Source: Paraburkholderia phosphatilytica
GTDB lineage: Bacteria > Pseudomonadota > Gammaproteobacteria > Burkholderiales > Burkholderiaceae
Direction: 5' to 3'
Length of the DNA stretch: 64,000 bases
NCBI RefSeq assembly: GCF_003443895.1
Contig: NZ_QQOA01000016.1
Span: 62,001-126,000 of the forward strand
In this document: piece by piece, positions 1 to 8,201 of the stretch
Numbering within the stretch: position 1 is the first letter of the stretch
Layout of the letters: each line of letters starts with the position of its first letter
Position numbers and translations under genes: made by a program
Notes under the pieces: model-generated
The model's input: only the letters and a program-made list of their open reading frames with translations
Database searches by the model: none
Told to the model about the DNA's origin: nothing

Positions 1-118
1 GTCGCTGAACGACGTGATGGTCGACATGCAGAAGGCCAACATCGGCTTCCAGTTCGGTCTGCAGGTACGGAACAAGTTAGTCAGCGCTTACAACGACATC
101 ATGCAGATGTCGGTCTGA
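1..118 (+). CDS. fliE: FliE, flagellar hook-basal body protein (C-terminal end only)
   Basis: FliE is the small adapter that joins the MS ring to the proximal rod of the flagellar basal body and is exported early by the flagellar type III apparatus. Only the last 38 codons are in the window; the open frame enters at base 2 and ends at a TGA at 116-118. The visible tail contains the family-typical segments QKANIGFQFGLQVRNKLVSA and YNDIMQM, the helical end that packs in the rod. The gene continues to the left of the window. Its position in front of fliS fits a flagellar cluster. I am confident of the family because the C-terminus is the most conserved part of FliE. Confidence 0.88.
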   Translation, partial: SLNDVMVDMQKANIGFQFGLQVRNKLVSAYNDIMQMSV

Positions 119-206
119 CGACCGGTTCCCCGGATCCTTGTTGCGCGCTTCGCACCTTCGGTGCGGCGTGCGGCGCTCGCACATCCTCTCGCGCCGTGGC
201 GCGGTC

Positions 207-234
207 TAAAGCTTTGCGGACGGCTGTCCGATAA
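207..234 (+). promoter_or_regulatory. Candidate sigma-28 (FliA) promoter for fliS-fliT-fliK
   Basis: TAAA at 207-210 and CCGATAA at 228-234 (TCCGATAA from 227) resemble the sigma-28 consensus TAAA-N15-GCCGATAA, with 16 bases between the elements instead of 15. Transcription would start near 241, leaving a leader of about 90 bases before fliS. Late flagellar genes such as the chaperones FliS and FliT are commonly FliA-dependent, so position and motif agree. A small GC-rich hairpin (151-165) lies upstream, without a T run. Confidence 0.6.
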
Positions 235-328
235 CCAGGGTACACGCCAACGAGGCGCTGCAGCATGGTGCCCCGGGGCGGGTGGTTGTCGCGTCCAGGT
301 CACGAACCGCACGAGAGGAGGAGTACCG

Positions 329-763
329 ATGTTTTCCCCAGGACACTCTGGAGCCAACGCCTACGCACGCGTCGGCGTCGAAACCGGCGTAATGGGCGCG
401 ACGCCCTACCGCCTGACGGCTATGCTGTATCAGGGTGCCCGCAAGGCGGTCGCCGAAGCCAGGCTGCATCTGGCGAACGGCAACATCGGTCCCCGTGGGG
501 AAGCCATCAGCAAGGCCATCCGGATCGTGCAGAGCGGTCTGCAGATGTCGCTCAATGTGGAAGCGGGCGGCGATCTGGCACAACGGCTCAATGCGTTGTA
601 CGACTATATGGCGCGTCGGCTGCTCGAAGCCAACGTGATGCAGAGCGAAGCGATGCTCGTCGAAGTCGACGGTCTGCTCGCCACGCTCGAGGAAGCCTGG
701 ATGGGCATCGGCCCGGAAATCGCGCGGATGGCCCAGGCTCCGGCCGCAGAAATGATGAGATGA
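329..763 (+). CDS. fliS: FliS, flagellin export chaperone
   Basis: FliS is the cytoplasmic chaperone that binds the C-terminal helices of flagellin, prevents premature polymerisation and delivers it to the export gate (FlhA). The 144-residue product has the usual family length. It shows the typical N-terminal AYARVGVETGV segment followed by the P-x-x-L-x-x-M-L-Y-x-G stretch (about residues 26-36) and an all-helical body. I chose ATG 329 because a GAGGAGGAG ribosome site lies 7-10 bases upstream; the frame is open further upstream but that part is not FliS-like. Its stop overlaps the fliT start (ATGA), so the two are probably translationally coupled. A sigma-28-type promoter lies about 90 bases upstream. 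Confidence 0.93.
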   Translation: MFSPGHSGANAYARVGVETGVMGATPYRLTAMLYQGARKAVAEARLHLANGNIGPRGEAISKAIRIVQSGLQMSLNVEAGGDLAQRLNALYDYMARRLLEANVMQSEAMLVEVDGLLATLEEAWMGIGPEIARMAQAPAAEMMR

Positions 764-1092
764 ATTCGAAAGCAGAGTATCTCGCCCGTTACGAGGCAAT
801 TGCAGCGATCTCTGGACGCATGTTGAAGGCAGCGCGCGACTCCCTGTGGAACGATCTCGGTCGACTGCAGGACGAGTACCGCCACCTCGTCGATGCGCTC
901 AAGGACGCTGAGATCGACGTTCCGCTCGACGAGCGCGAACGGGCGCAGAAATTCGACCTGATCCGCCGGATCCTGGCCGACGACGCGGCGATTCGCGACC
1001 TCGCGAGCCCGCGCATGGCCAATCTGTCGGCGCTGTTCGCGGGCGGTGGGCGCACCTCGCGAATCCTCAAGGAGCTGTACCGCTCCCGCTGA
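760..1092 (+). CDS. fliT: FliT, flagellar filament-cap export chaperone
   Basis: FliT normally binds the filament cap protein FliD and, in enterics, also modulates FlhDC. This 110-residue, mostly helical protein (LARYEAIAAISGRML near the start, then charged helices and a C-terminal RTSRILKELYR) fits FliT in size and position, directly after fliS with a 4-base ATGA overlap. FliT proteins diverge strongly, so the call rests on size, helical pattern and operon context more than on a strict motif. The next gene, fliK, follows after 70 bases. Confidence 0.8.
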   Translation: MNSKAEYLARYEAIAAISGRMLKAARDSLWNDLGRLQDEYRHLVDALKDAEIDVPLDERERAQKFDLIRRILADDAAIRDLASPRMANLSALFAGGGRTSRILKELYRSR

Positions 1093-1162
1093 ATTTTCAT
1101 CCCGGCGTCCGGCGTCCTTCCGGAGCCGGGCTTCACCATCTGGCAGCAATCAGGGAATCGGG

Positions 1163-2551
1163 ATGAGCACAATCGATACGGCCGTTGCGTCCGCGCTTGC
1201 GGGCCGGATCGAAAGCCTGCTGTCGATCGGCACGCCCGCCACCACGACCCAGACGGCCACCTCCGCGCTCAGCACCGAACTGCCGGTCGCACCCGGCAGC
1301 AACGTCACTCTTCCGACCACTCCGCAGGCTTCGTCGCAGACCGTGCTGTCCGCGGTCGCGCTCACGCTTGACGCGATCATGCGCAGCGGCGGCGAGGCCA
1401 CGCCCGCCGCGATTGGACTCGCGCCGGTGTGGCCGTTCGCGCCCGCGCTCGACGTGTCGCCGCTGCCGCTGTTCGATGCCGCCGACGGCGCGGCTGGTGG
1501 TGCTGGCGCTTCTGCGGCGGCTGGCGCTTCCGGCGCCGGCGCGACGGCCACCGTCACCGCGCAGCAGGTGCCGGTCGCGCAACTCGCTGCCGCGCTCGAG
1601 CAGACCGTGGCCGAGACGGGCCTCTTCTACGAATCGCACCTGTCCGAATGGCTGAACGGCATGCGTTCGCCGGACTCGCTCGCCTCCGAACTGCAGAACC
1701 GTCTCGCGCCCGCCGCGCAGCAGTTGCCGCTCGACTGGAGCGACGGCGGCGCGGCGGACTTCGCTGGTGCGGCCGGCTCGGGGCAGGGTGGCGCGGCAGG
1801 CGCCGGAGTCGCGCCTGGCGACGTTTTCGCGACCGCCCGCGGAGCGCCGATGCCACAGCAAGGCCTGCCCGTCATGCCTGGCATGCGCGCGGAGCCCGGC
1901 AATCCGTACACCGTTGCCGCGTCCAGCACGCCGTCGCTGCATGCGGCGCTGAGCCTGGGTTCGCTGCAGGACGGCTCGTCCGCCAACGCGGCGCAGTCGA
2001 TCGCGGCATCGATCCATCCGGCGACCGTGCCGATCGTGCGCCAGCAGCTCGATCTGCTCGCCACCGGCCAGTTCCGCTGGAGCGGCGAAGCGTGGCCCGG
2101 CGCGAAGTTCGACTGGGTCGTCGAAGAGGACGACAGCCACCGGCAGCGCGGCGGCAGCCAGGATCTGCCGGAAGACCGCCCGTGGCGCACCCGCATCACG
2201 CTGTCGCTGCCTTCGCTCGGCACGGTGGACGCGGAACTGACGCTCACCGGCACGCAGCTCGTCGCCCGTGTGCAGGCGAGTGCGACGAGCGCGTCGCGGC
2301 TGATCGCGCAGGGCGAAACGTTCCGTCAGCGTCTGGCGGACGCGGGCATCGCGCTGCAGGGGCTGACGATCCGTGAGATCGACAGCGGCCCGCCACCCGC
2401 CGCGGCCGCGCAGGCGGCGAGCGCGTATGCGCGTGCGTCCGCAGCTGGCGCGGGCACGGCCTCGCCGGATTCGATGCGCGCTGGCGCGGCGTATGCGACG
2501 CGTCACACCGCGCCGCCCGCGGACGACTTCTTCGACTGGGACATGACATGA
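1163..2551 (+). CDS. fliK: FliK, flagellar hook-length control protein
   Basis: FliK is the secreted molecular ruler that stops hook growth and triggers FlhB to switch export from hook to filament substrates. The 462-residue product has a long Ala/Gly/Pro-rich, low-complexity N-terminal and central part, as expected for the ruler. The compact C-terminal domain (about residues 330-425) carries the family signature in which RITLSLPSLGTVDAELTL is followed by a hydrophobic strand, SASRLIAQ and a helix ending LADAGIALQGLTI. I took ATG 1163 (MSTIDTAVAS), which has a modest purine-rich site; an upstream extension would run into fliT. The stop overlaps the start of the next gene (ATGA), an FlhB-like protein, which fits the partnership of FliK with FlhB. 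Confidence 0.9.
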   Translation: MSTIDTAVASALAGRIESLLSIGTPATTTQTATSALSTELPVAPGSNVTLPTTPQASSQTVLSAVALTLDAIMRSGGEATPAAIGLAPVWPFAPALDVSPLPLFDAADGAAGGAGASAAAGASGAGATATVTAQQVPVAQLAAALEQTVAETGLFYESHLSEWLNGMRSPDSLASELQNRLAPAAQQLPLDWSDGGAADFAGAAGSGQGGAAGAGVAPGDVFATARGAPMPQQGLPVMPGMRAEPGNPYTVAASSTPSLHAALSLGSLQDGSSANAAQSIAASIHPATVPIVRQQLDLLATGQFRWSGEAWPGAKFDWVVEEDDSHRQRGGSQDLPEDRPWRTRITLSLPSLGTVDAELTLTGTQLVARVQASATSASRLIAQGETFRQRLADAGIALQGLTIREIDSGPPPAAAAQAASAYARASAAGAGTASPDSMRAGAAYATRHTAPPADDFFDWDMT

Positions 2552-2958
2552 GCCAGGGCGGACGTCGTCGCAGCGCGGCCGCGCTCGTCTACGACAAGTA
2601 TCAGGGCGATACCGCGCCGCGCGTCGTCGCGAAAGGCTACGGCGTGTTCGCGGACATGATCGTCAAGCGCGCGCAGGAGGCCGGCCTGTATGTGCACACG
2701 GCGCCGGAAATGGTGTCGCTGCTGATGCAGGTCGATCTCGACGCGCGCATTCCGCCGCAGCTGTACCAGGCAGTCGCGGAACTGCTCGCGTGGCTGTACC
2801 GGCTGGAAAGCGGCGTGGTCGATGCGCCGACGCCCGCGGTGCGCGGCACGCGTGCCGTGAACGACGTCGAGGACGTCACGCCCAGTACGGCGGATGACGG
2901 CCCAGGTTCTCCCTATTCCTCCGGTCCCGGACGCCGTCCGGGACGCCCGTCGCGCTAG
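2548..2958 (+). CDS. FlhB C-terminal-domain-like protein (FlhX/YlqH type)
   Basis: This 136-residue protein matches the cytoplasmic substrate-specificity domain of FlhB without its membrane half. About residues 8-95 contain AAALVYDKY, APRVVAKGYG, a helix ending VKRAQEAGLYVH, then IPPQLYQAVAELLAWLYRL, the conserved end of the FlhB/YscU cytoplasmic domain. The autocleavage motif NPTH that precedes this region in full FlhB is absent; the chain begins about where cleaved FlhB would. The C-terminal 40 residues are a Pro/Gly/Arg-rich tail. The start overlaps the fliK stop (ATGA). It probably takes part in the hook-to-filament export switch, as proposed for such free FlhB fragments. Its stop overlaps the convergent aldehyde dehydrogenase stop. 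Confidence 0.82.
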   Translation: MSQGGRRRSAAALVYDKYQGDTAPRVVAKGYGVFADMIVKRAQEAGLYVHTAPEMVSLLMQVDLDARIPPQLYQAVAELLAWLYRLESGVVDAPTPAVRGTRAVNDVEDVTPSTADDGPGSPYSSGPGRRPGRPSR

Positions 2959-4373
2959 AACCGCAGCATCAGCTTCAGCAGCATCCGGAAGCGCCGTCCA
3001 TACGGCGGCGCGATCAGCCCGCGCGCATTGAAACGCGCCTGCGTCAGCACCGGCTTCATCTTCGAGAAGGTCACGAAGCCTTCGTAGCCGTGGTACGCAC
3101 CCATCCCGCTTGCACCGACGCCGCCGAACGGCAGGCTCTCGCATGCGATGTGCATCAGCGTCTCGTTTACCGCCATGCCGCCCGCGATCGTGCCGTGCGT
3201 GACGCGCTCGACCGTCGACGCATCGTCGGCGTACAGATAGAGCGCAAGCGGGCGGGGACGCGCGTTCACGTAGCGGAGCGCTTCTTCGAGCGAGTCGTAC
3301 GGAATCACCGGCAACAGCGGCCCGAAAATCTCCTCCTGCATCAGCGCGACGTGATCCGGCGCGCCCGTCACGACGGTCGGCACGAAGCGGCGCGTCGCGC
3401 GGTCGGACGCGACGTCGGCGAGCGGATGCAGCTGCGCGCCGGCGGCCTGCGCTTCGTCCGCGAGCTGCTGCAGACGCGCGAAATGGCGGTCCGACACGAT
3501 CGACGTGTAGTCGCGGTTGCTGCCGAAATCCGGATAGGTCTTCGCGAGACTTCTGCGCGCCCGTTCGACGAACGCCTGCTCCTCGCCGCGCGGCACCAGC
3601 ACGTAGTCCGGCGCGATGCAGGTCTGGCCGGCGTTCAGCGTCTTGCCGGCGAGGATGTTGTCGACCGCGTAGCTGAAGCGCGCGTGCCGGCCGATGATCG
3701 CGGGCGACTTGCCGCCCAGCTCCAGCGTGACTGGCGTGAGGTTCGCGGCGGCCGCGCGCATCACGTCGTGACCGACTTTCGTCGAGCCGGTGAAGAGCAG
3801 ATGGTCGAACGGCTGCGCGCTGAATGCGGCGGCCACCGTCGCGTCGCCGTTGACGACCGCGACGTGATCGCGCGCGAATGTCTTCGCGACGAGCTGCTCG
3901 AACAGCGCCGACGTGCGCGGAGTCAGCTCGGACATCTTGACGAGCGCGCGGTTGCCGGCGGTCAGCGCGCTGATCAGCGGGCCCGCGGCCAGCAGGATCG
4001 GATAGTTCCACGGCACGATGATGCCGACCACGCCCACCGGCTGCGGCACGACCTTCGCGCGCGCGGGCAGCAGCCATTTGTTGGTGGCGCGATGCTGCGG
4101 CTTCATCCAGCGCTTGCCGTGCTTCAGTGCCGCGTCGATCTCTTCCTTCGCGACGAATATTTCGGATAGCAGAATTTCTTCCTTCGCGCGATTGCCGAAG
4201 TCTTCGTTCAGCGTTTGCGCGAGTGCGTCGCGGTTGTCGAGCAGCATCGCGCGCAGCGCCTTCAGATGACGCTCGCGTTCGGGCCACGTCGGAAAGGGCG
4301 CGCGCAGATACGCGTCGCGCTGCTCGCGCAGCAGCCCTTCGAGTGCGGCGATGTCCGGTAGGTCGTTCTTCAT
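2955..4373 (-). CDS. Coniferyl-type aldehyde dehydrogenase
   Basis: An NAD(P)+-dependent aldehyde dehydrogenase of 472 residues that oxidises an aldehyde to the acid. The sequence follows the coniferyl aldehyde dehydrogenase branch: PWNYP at 121-125 (cofactor binding), FTGS at 194-197, the general-base Glu in LELGGKSP (about 218) and the catalytic Cys in NAGQTCIAPDYVLVPR (about 252). All key residues are present. I chose the ATG at 4373; the longer open frame upstream is not family-like. It lies 97 bases downstream of the AidB-like acyl-CoA dehydrogenase on the same strand, so the two may be co-transcribed. The true substrate cannot be read from sequence; aromatic and medium-chain aldehydes are both plausible. 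Confidence 0.88.
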   Translation of the reverse strand: MKNDLPDIAALEGLLREQRDAYLRAPFPTWPERERHLKALRAMLLDNRDALAQTLNEDFGNRAKEEILLSEIFVAKEEIDAALKHGKRWMKPQHRATNKWLLPARAKVVPQPVGVVGIIVPWNYPILLAAGPLISALTAGNRALVKMSELTPRTSALFEQLVAKTFARDHVAVVNGDATVAAAFSAQPFDHLLFTGSTKVGHDVMRAAAANLTPVTLELGGKSPAIIGRHARFSYAVDNILAGKTLNAGQTCIAPDYVLVPRGEEQAFVERARRSLAKTYPDFGSNRDYTSIVSDRHFARLQQLADEAQAAGAQLHPLADVASDRATRRFVPTVVTGAPDHVALMQEEIFGPLLPVIPYDSLEEALRYVNARPRPLALYLYADDASTVERVTHGTIAGGMAVNETLMHIACESLPFGGVGASGMGAYHGYEGFVTFSKMKPVLTQARFNARGLIAPPYGRRFRMLLKLMLRF

Positions 4374-4470
4374 CCGTCTCTCCCTGACGATGGTGATGGC
4401 CGGCGCGCCGTGTCTTTGGTTGTCGTGCGGCCGGTTGTCTGCTTCGGATGCGATGCGGCTGCTGTTGTAC

Positions 4471-6147
4471 TCACGCTGGAAACGCGCGCTCGACGATGGC
4501 GGCGTGATCGAGCGCCGCCGGCAACGTGCCGTAGACGCGGCCCGTATTGCCGCTGTCGTCCGCCAGGCGCGTGGCGATGAATGCATCGGCGACGTCGGCG
4601 GGTGCGTGCCGCACGAGCAGCGTGGCCTGCGCGATCAGCACCAGCTGCTGTGCGATGCGGCGCGCCGCGGCCTCACGCGTGTCCGGCGCGCTCGTCAGCG
4701 TGCCGAGCAGCCGTTCGAGCGCGGCGGATAGCGCGGCTTGTCCCTGCGCATCGGCGCGCCATGCGGTGAGGAGCGCCTGCGCGGCATCCGGTTCGCGTTC
4801 GAACGCGCGCAGCACGTCGAGGCACATCACGTTGCCGGAGCCTTCCCAGATCGAGTTGACCGGCGCTTCGCGATAGAAGCGCGCCATCGGGCCTTCCTCG
4901 ACGTAGCCATTGCCGCCCCACACTTCCATCGCTTCGCCGGTGAATTCGAGCGTCCGCTTGCAGATCCAGAACTTCGCGGCGGGCGTGACAATGCGGCGCC
5001 ACGCGCGCGCTTCGGGTGAATTCGCGGACTCTTCGAACGCGTGCGCGAGACGCATGAACAGCACGGTGGCCGCTTCCGATTCGAGCGCGAGATCGGCGAG
5101 CACGTTGCGCATCAGCGGCTGATCGGCCAGGTGTTTGCCGAACGCGCTGCGGTGCCGCGCGTGGTGAATGGCCTGCACAAGCGCCGCGCGCATCAGCGCC
5201 GCGCTGCCGATCACGCAGTCGAGCCGCGTGTAGTTCGCCATCTCGATGATGGTCGGCACGCCGCGTCCTTCGTCGCCGATCATCACGCCGTATGCGTCGA
5301 GAAACTCCACTTCGCTGCTCGCGTTCGAGCGATTGCCGAGCTTGTTTTTCAGGCGCTGGATCTGCACAGCGTTCTTCGTGCCGTCGGGTGCGAAGCGCGG
5401 CACGAAGAAGCACGACAGACCTTCGTGACCATCGCTGCGCGCGAGCAGGAGATGCGCGTCGCACTGCGGCGCGGAGAAGAACCATTTGTGGCCGACCAGG
5501 CGATACGCGCCGCCGCGGCCGCCATGGCCGTCCGTCGCGAACGCGCGCGTCTGGTTGCTGCGCACGTCGGAGCCGCCCTGCTTTTCGGTCATACCCATGC
5601 CGACCAGCATCGAACGTTTCGCGGCGAGCGGCAGGTCGCGTGCGTCGTGGTCGCGCGAATAGAGCTTGTCGGCGAACGTCGCGAAGAGTTCGGGCTCGCG
5701 CTGCAGGACGGGAATGCTGGCGAAGGTCATCGTCGTCGGGCACAGCGAGCCCGATTCGATCTGCGCGTGCAGGTAGTAGCCGGCGCAGCGCGCGGCCATC
5801 GCGCCCGGCTGCGGATCGGAGAACGGCAGCGCGTGCAGCCCTTCGCGCCGCAAGCGCGCGAGCAGCGCGTGCCATGCCGGATGAAATTCGAGTGCGTCGA
5901 TGCGCTCGCCGCGCGGGCTGAAGGTGGCGAGTTCCGGCTCATGACGGTTCGCGAGTTCGGCGAGCGCGAGCACGTCCGGTTCGGTCAACGCGGCGCCGTC
6001 GCGCAGCAGGGCCTCGCGATGCCAGCTTGCGCCGCCGCGTTCCAGCGCGGCCGCGAGCGCCGCGTCGGTCGCGAACAGGTTGTAGCCGGACAGCGGCGGG
6101 ACCTGATTCGTCACGTCATGAGTCTTGCCGAAGCTCTGCGATTCCAT
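4471..6147 (-). CDS. aidB: AidB-like acyl-CoA dehydrogenase family protein
   Basis: A 558-residue flavoprotein of the acyl-CoA dehydrogenase superfamily, closest to E. coli AidB (about 540 residues), the alkylation-response protein. Matching stretches include FHPAWH, SLCPTTMTFA, GMGMTEKQGGSDV, LVGHKWFFSAPQ, KNKLGNRSNASSEVEF and VNSIWEGSGNVMCLDVLRAFE. The last contains the region where classic acyl-CoA dehydrogenases carry the catalytic Glu. The ATG at 6147 is preceded by a GGAG ribosome site and starts MESQSFGKTHDVTNQ, as in AidB. The family binds FAD and, for AidB, DNA, but its physiological substrate is unclear. Being next to an aldehyde dehydrogenase and opposite a GMC oxidoreductase, it might instead serve catabolism. 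I am sure of the family, less so of the role. Confidence 0.85.
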   Translation of the reverse strand: MESQSFGKTHDVTNQVPPLSGYNLFATDAALAAALERGGASWHREALLRDGAALTEPDVLALAELANRHEPELATFSPRGERIDALEFHPAWHALLARLRREGLHALPFSDPQPGAMAARCAGYYLHAQIESGSLCPTTMTFASIPVLQREPELFATFADKLYSRDHDARDLPLAAKRSMLVGMGMTEKQGGSDVRSNQTRAFATDGHGGRGGAYRLVGHKWFFSAPQCDAHLLLARSDGHEGLSCFFVPRFAPDGTKNAVQIQRLKNKLGNRSNASSEVEFLDAYGVMIGDEGRGVPTIIEMANYTRLDCVIGSAALMRAALVQAIHHARHRSAFGKHLADQPLMRNVLADLALESEAATVLFMRLAHAFEESANSPEARAWRRIVTPAAKFWICKRTLEFTGEAMEVWGGNGYVEEGPMARFYREAPVNSIWEGSGNVMCLDVLRAFEREPDAAQALLTAWRADAQGQAALSAALERLLGTLTSAPDTREAAARRIAQQLVLIAQATLLVRHAPADVADAFIATRLADDSGNTGRVYGTLPAALDHAAIVERAFPA

Positions 6148-6489
6148 CTGCTGTCTCCGTATGACGGATCCGTGGCGGCCATTGCACGGCACGTGCCTGG
6201 CCGCATCGTTTGAGTGGTGGATGCATGGCCGCGCCGGTCGGACCTGATGTGCGCGGCGCGATGTTTGAACGATGAGCGCAACGCTGTGCGCGTGCGCTGC
6301 ACCACGTCTCATCATAGGGTTGCGGGGCCGCTTCCGATTAGAGGTATCGCTCTGTCATCGGTGCGCCGCACGCGCTTCACGCTCCCTACAATGCGCTACA
6401 GCACCGGTAGACAAGTGTGCACGAGACACGGGTGACGAGCAAACGGCTGCACGCATGGCCGCGCCGTGACCCGCATCAGGGAGGAGCCG
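6148..6489. other. Divergent intergenic region between aidB-like and GMC genes
   Basis: These 342 bases separate two divergently transcribed genes and must hold both promoters. I see a TACAAT -10-like hexamer on the plus strand at 6387-6392 and a TATGAT on the minus strand (6316-6311), neither with a convincing -35 box. There is no credible ORF on either strand, no clear operator palindrome and no hairpin with a T run. Confidence 0.45.
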
Positions 6490-8118
6490 ATGGAATACGA
6501 CTACATCATTGCCGGCGCCGGGTCGGGCGGCTGCGCGCTCGCGGGCCGGCTCGCCGAGCGCTGTCCCGATGCGACGATCGCGCTGATCGAAGCGGGTCCG
6601 CATACGGATCGCAACCTGCTGGTGAACATGCCGACCGGCGTCGCGGCCGTCGTGCCGTTCAGGCTGAAGACGAACTACGGCTACGAGACCGAGCCGCAGC
6701 CGGGGCTCGCCGGCCGGCGCGGTTATCAGCCGCGCGGTCGCGGCTTCGGCGGATCGAGCGCGATCAACGCGATGGTGTACACGCGCGGTCATCCGCTCGA
6801 CTACGACGAATGGGCCACGCTCGGTTGCGAAGGCTGGTCGTGGGCCGACGTGCTGCCGTACTTCCGGCGCGCGGAGGGCAACGAACGCGGCGAGGATGCG
6901 TGGCATGGCGCCGACGGTCCATTGACGGTCTCCGATCTGCGCTATCGCAATCCGTTTTCGCATCGCTTCGTGCGCGCCGCAGTGGAAGCAGGTTTTCGTG
7001 CGAATCCGGATTTCAACGGCGCCGAGCAGGAGGGCGTCGGCTTCTATCAGGTGACGCAGCGCGATGGGCGACGCTGCACCGTCGCGCGCGCGTATGTGTA
7101 CGACCGCGAGCGCGCGAACCTGCACACGATCAGCGATGCGACCGTGCTGCGCATCACGTTCGACGGCCGGCGCGCGACCGGCGTCGAGATCGCGCGCGGC
7201 GGACGCACCGAGCGGCTCACGGCGCGCGCGGAGGTGATCGTGGCGTCGGGTGCGTTCAATTCGCCGCAGTTGCTGATGTGCTCAGGCATCGGCCCGGCGG
7301 ATCATCTTCGTGCGCTCGGCATCGATGTGCTGCACGATGCGCCTGAAGCAGGACAGAACCTGATCGATCACGTCGACTTCACGATCAACCGTCGCGTGCG
7401 ATCGATTGCGCCGGTCGGCTTCTCGATTCGCGGTATCGCGCGGATGGTGCCGCAGTTCGTGCAGTTCACGCGCCGCGGCACGGGCATGCTGTCGAGCAAC
7501 GTCGCGGAAGCGGGCGGCTTCCTGCGCAGCAGGCCGACGCTCGACCGGCCCGATCTGCAACTGCATTTCTGCGCGGCACTCGTCGACGACCACAATCGCC
7601 GGATGCACTGGGGCCATGGCTATTCGCTGCACGTCTGCGTGTTGCGGCCGAAGAGCCGCGGCACGGTGACGCTCGCGAGCGGCGATATGCGCGTCGCGCC
7701 GCGCATCGATCCGCGCTTTCTCAGCGATCCGCGCGATCTCGATCTGCTCGTCGAAGGCGCGCGTCTCGCGCGACGCATCCTCGATGCGCCGTCGCTCGCG
7801 CTGCATGGCGGGCGCGAGCTCTACACGCACGCGGGGCAGACCGACGCGGAGCTGCGCGAGACCATCGCTCAGCATGCCGACACGATCTATCACCCGGTTG
7901 CGACCTGCCGGATGGGCGGCGACGCGCGCTCGGTCGTCGATCCGCAGTTGCGGGTGAGAGGCGTGGAGGGATTGCGTGTTGTCGATGCATCGGTGATGCC
8001 GACGCTGATCGGCGGCAACACGAACGCGCCGACGGTGATGATTGGCGAGCGCGCGGCGGAGATGATCGCCGCGGCGCGCAGCCGGCGGGAAGCGCAGGCG
8101 CAGGTGGCGGTGGCTTGA
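6490..8118 (+). CDS. GMC family FAD-dependent oxidoreductase (choline/alcohol dehydrogenase type)
   Basis: A 542-residue glucose-methanol-choline oxidoreductase. The N-terminal GAGSGG (9-14) is the FAD dinucleotide-binding motif. The first GMC signature lies around GRGFGGSSAINAMVYTRG, the second at ASGAFNSPQLLMCSGIGP, and the C-terminal active-site region contains YHPVATCRMG (His about 468) and GGNTNAPTVMIGERAA (Asn about 512). Such enzymes oxidise alcohols or choline to aldehydes and pass electrons to the respiratory chain. The ATG at 6490 follows an AGGGAGGAG site. With an aldehyde dehydrogenase gene 2 kb away, an alcohol-to-aldehyde-to-acid route is an attractive inference. BetA is possible but the betB/betI neighbours are missing, so I give no symbol. 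Confidence 0.88.
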   Translation: MEYDYIIAGAGSGGCALAGRLAERCPDATIALIEAGPHTDRNLLVNMPTGVAAVVPFRLKTNYGYETEPQPGLAGRRGYQPRGRGFGGSSAINAMVYTRGHPLDYDEWATLGCEGWSWADVLPYFRRAEGNERGEDAWHGADGPLTVSDLRYRNPFSHRFVRAAVEAGFRANPDFNGAEQEGVGFYQVTQRDGRRCTVARAYVYDRERANLHTISDATVLRITFDGRRATGVEIARGGRTERLTARAEVIVASGAFNSPQLLMCSGIGPADHLRALGIDVLHDAPEAGQNLIDHVDFTINRRVRSIAPVGFSIRGIARMVPQFVQFTRRGTGMLSSNVAEAGGFLRSRPTLDRPDLQLHFCAALVDDHNRRMHWGHGYSLHVCVLRPKSRGTVTLASGDMRVAPRIDPRFLSDPRDLDLLVEGARLARRILDAPSLALHGGRELYTHAGQTDAELRETIAQHADTIYHPVATCRMGGDARSVVDPQLRVRGVEGLRVVDASVMPTLIGGNTNAPTVMIGERAAEMIAAARSRREAQAQVAVA

Positions 8119-8201
8119 GGTGGGCTGATAGCGCAGCCGGCGCGAGATCCGGGTGTGAGTGCGGGCGTGAGTGACGGCGGCGTCTTCGGTGCCGCCCGAT
8201 G

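Noticed and set aside
2503..4287. Long minus-strand ORF (594 codons) across flhB-like and aldehyde dehydrogenase genes
   Set aside because: Arg-rich, low-complexity translation in a high-GC shadow frame; the recognised genes account for the region.
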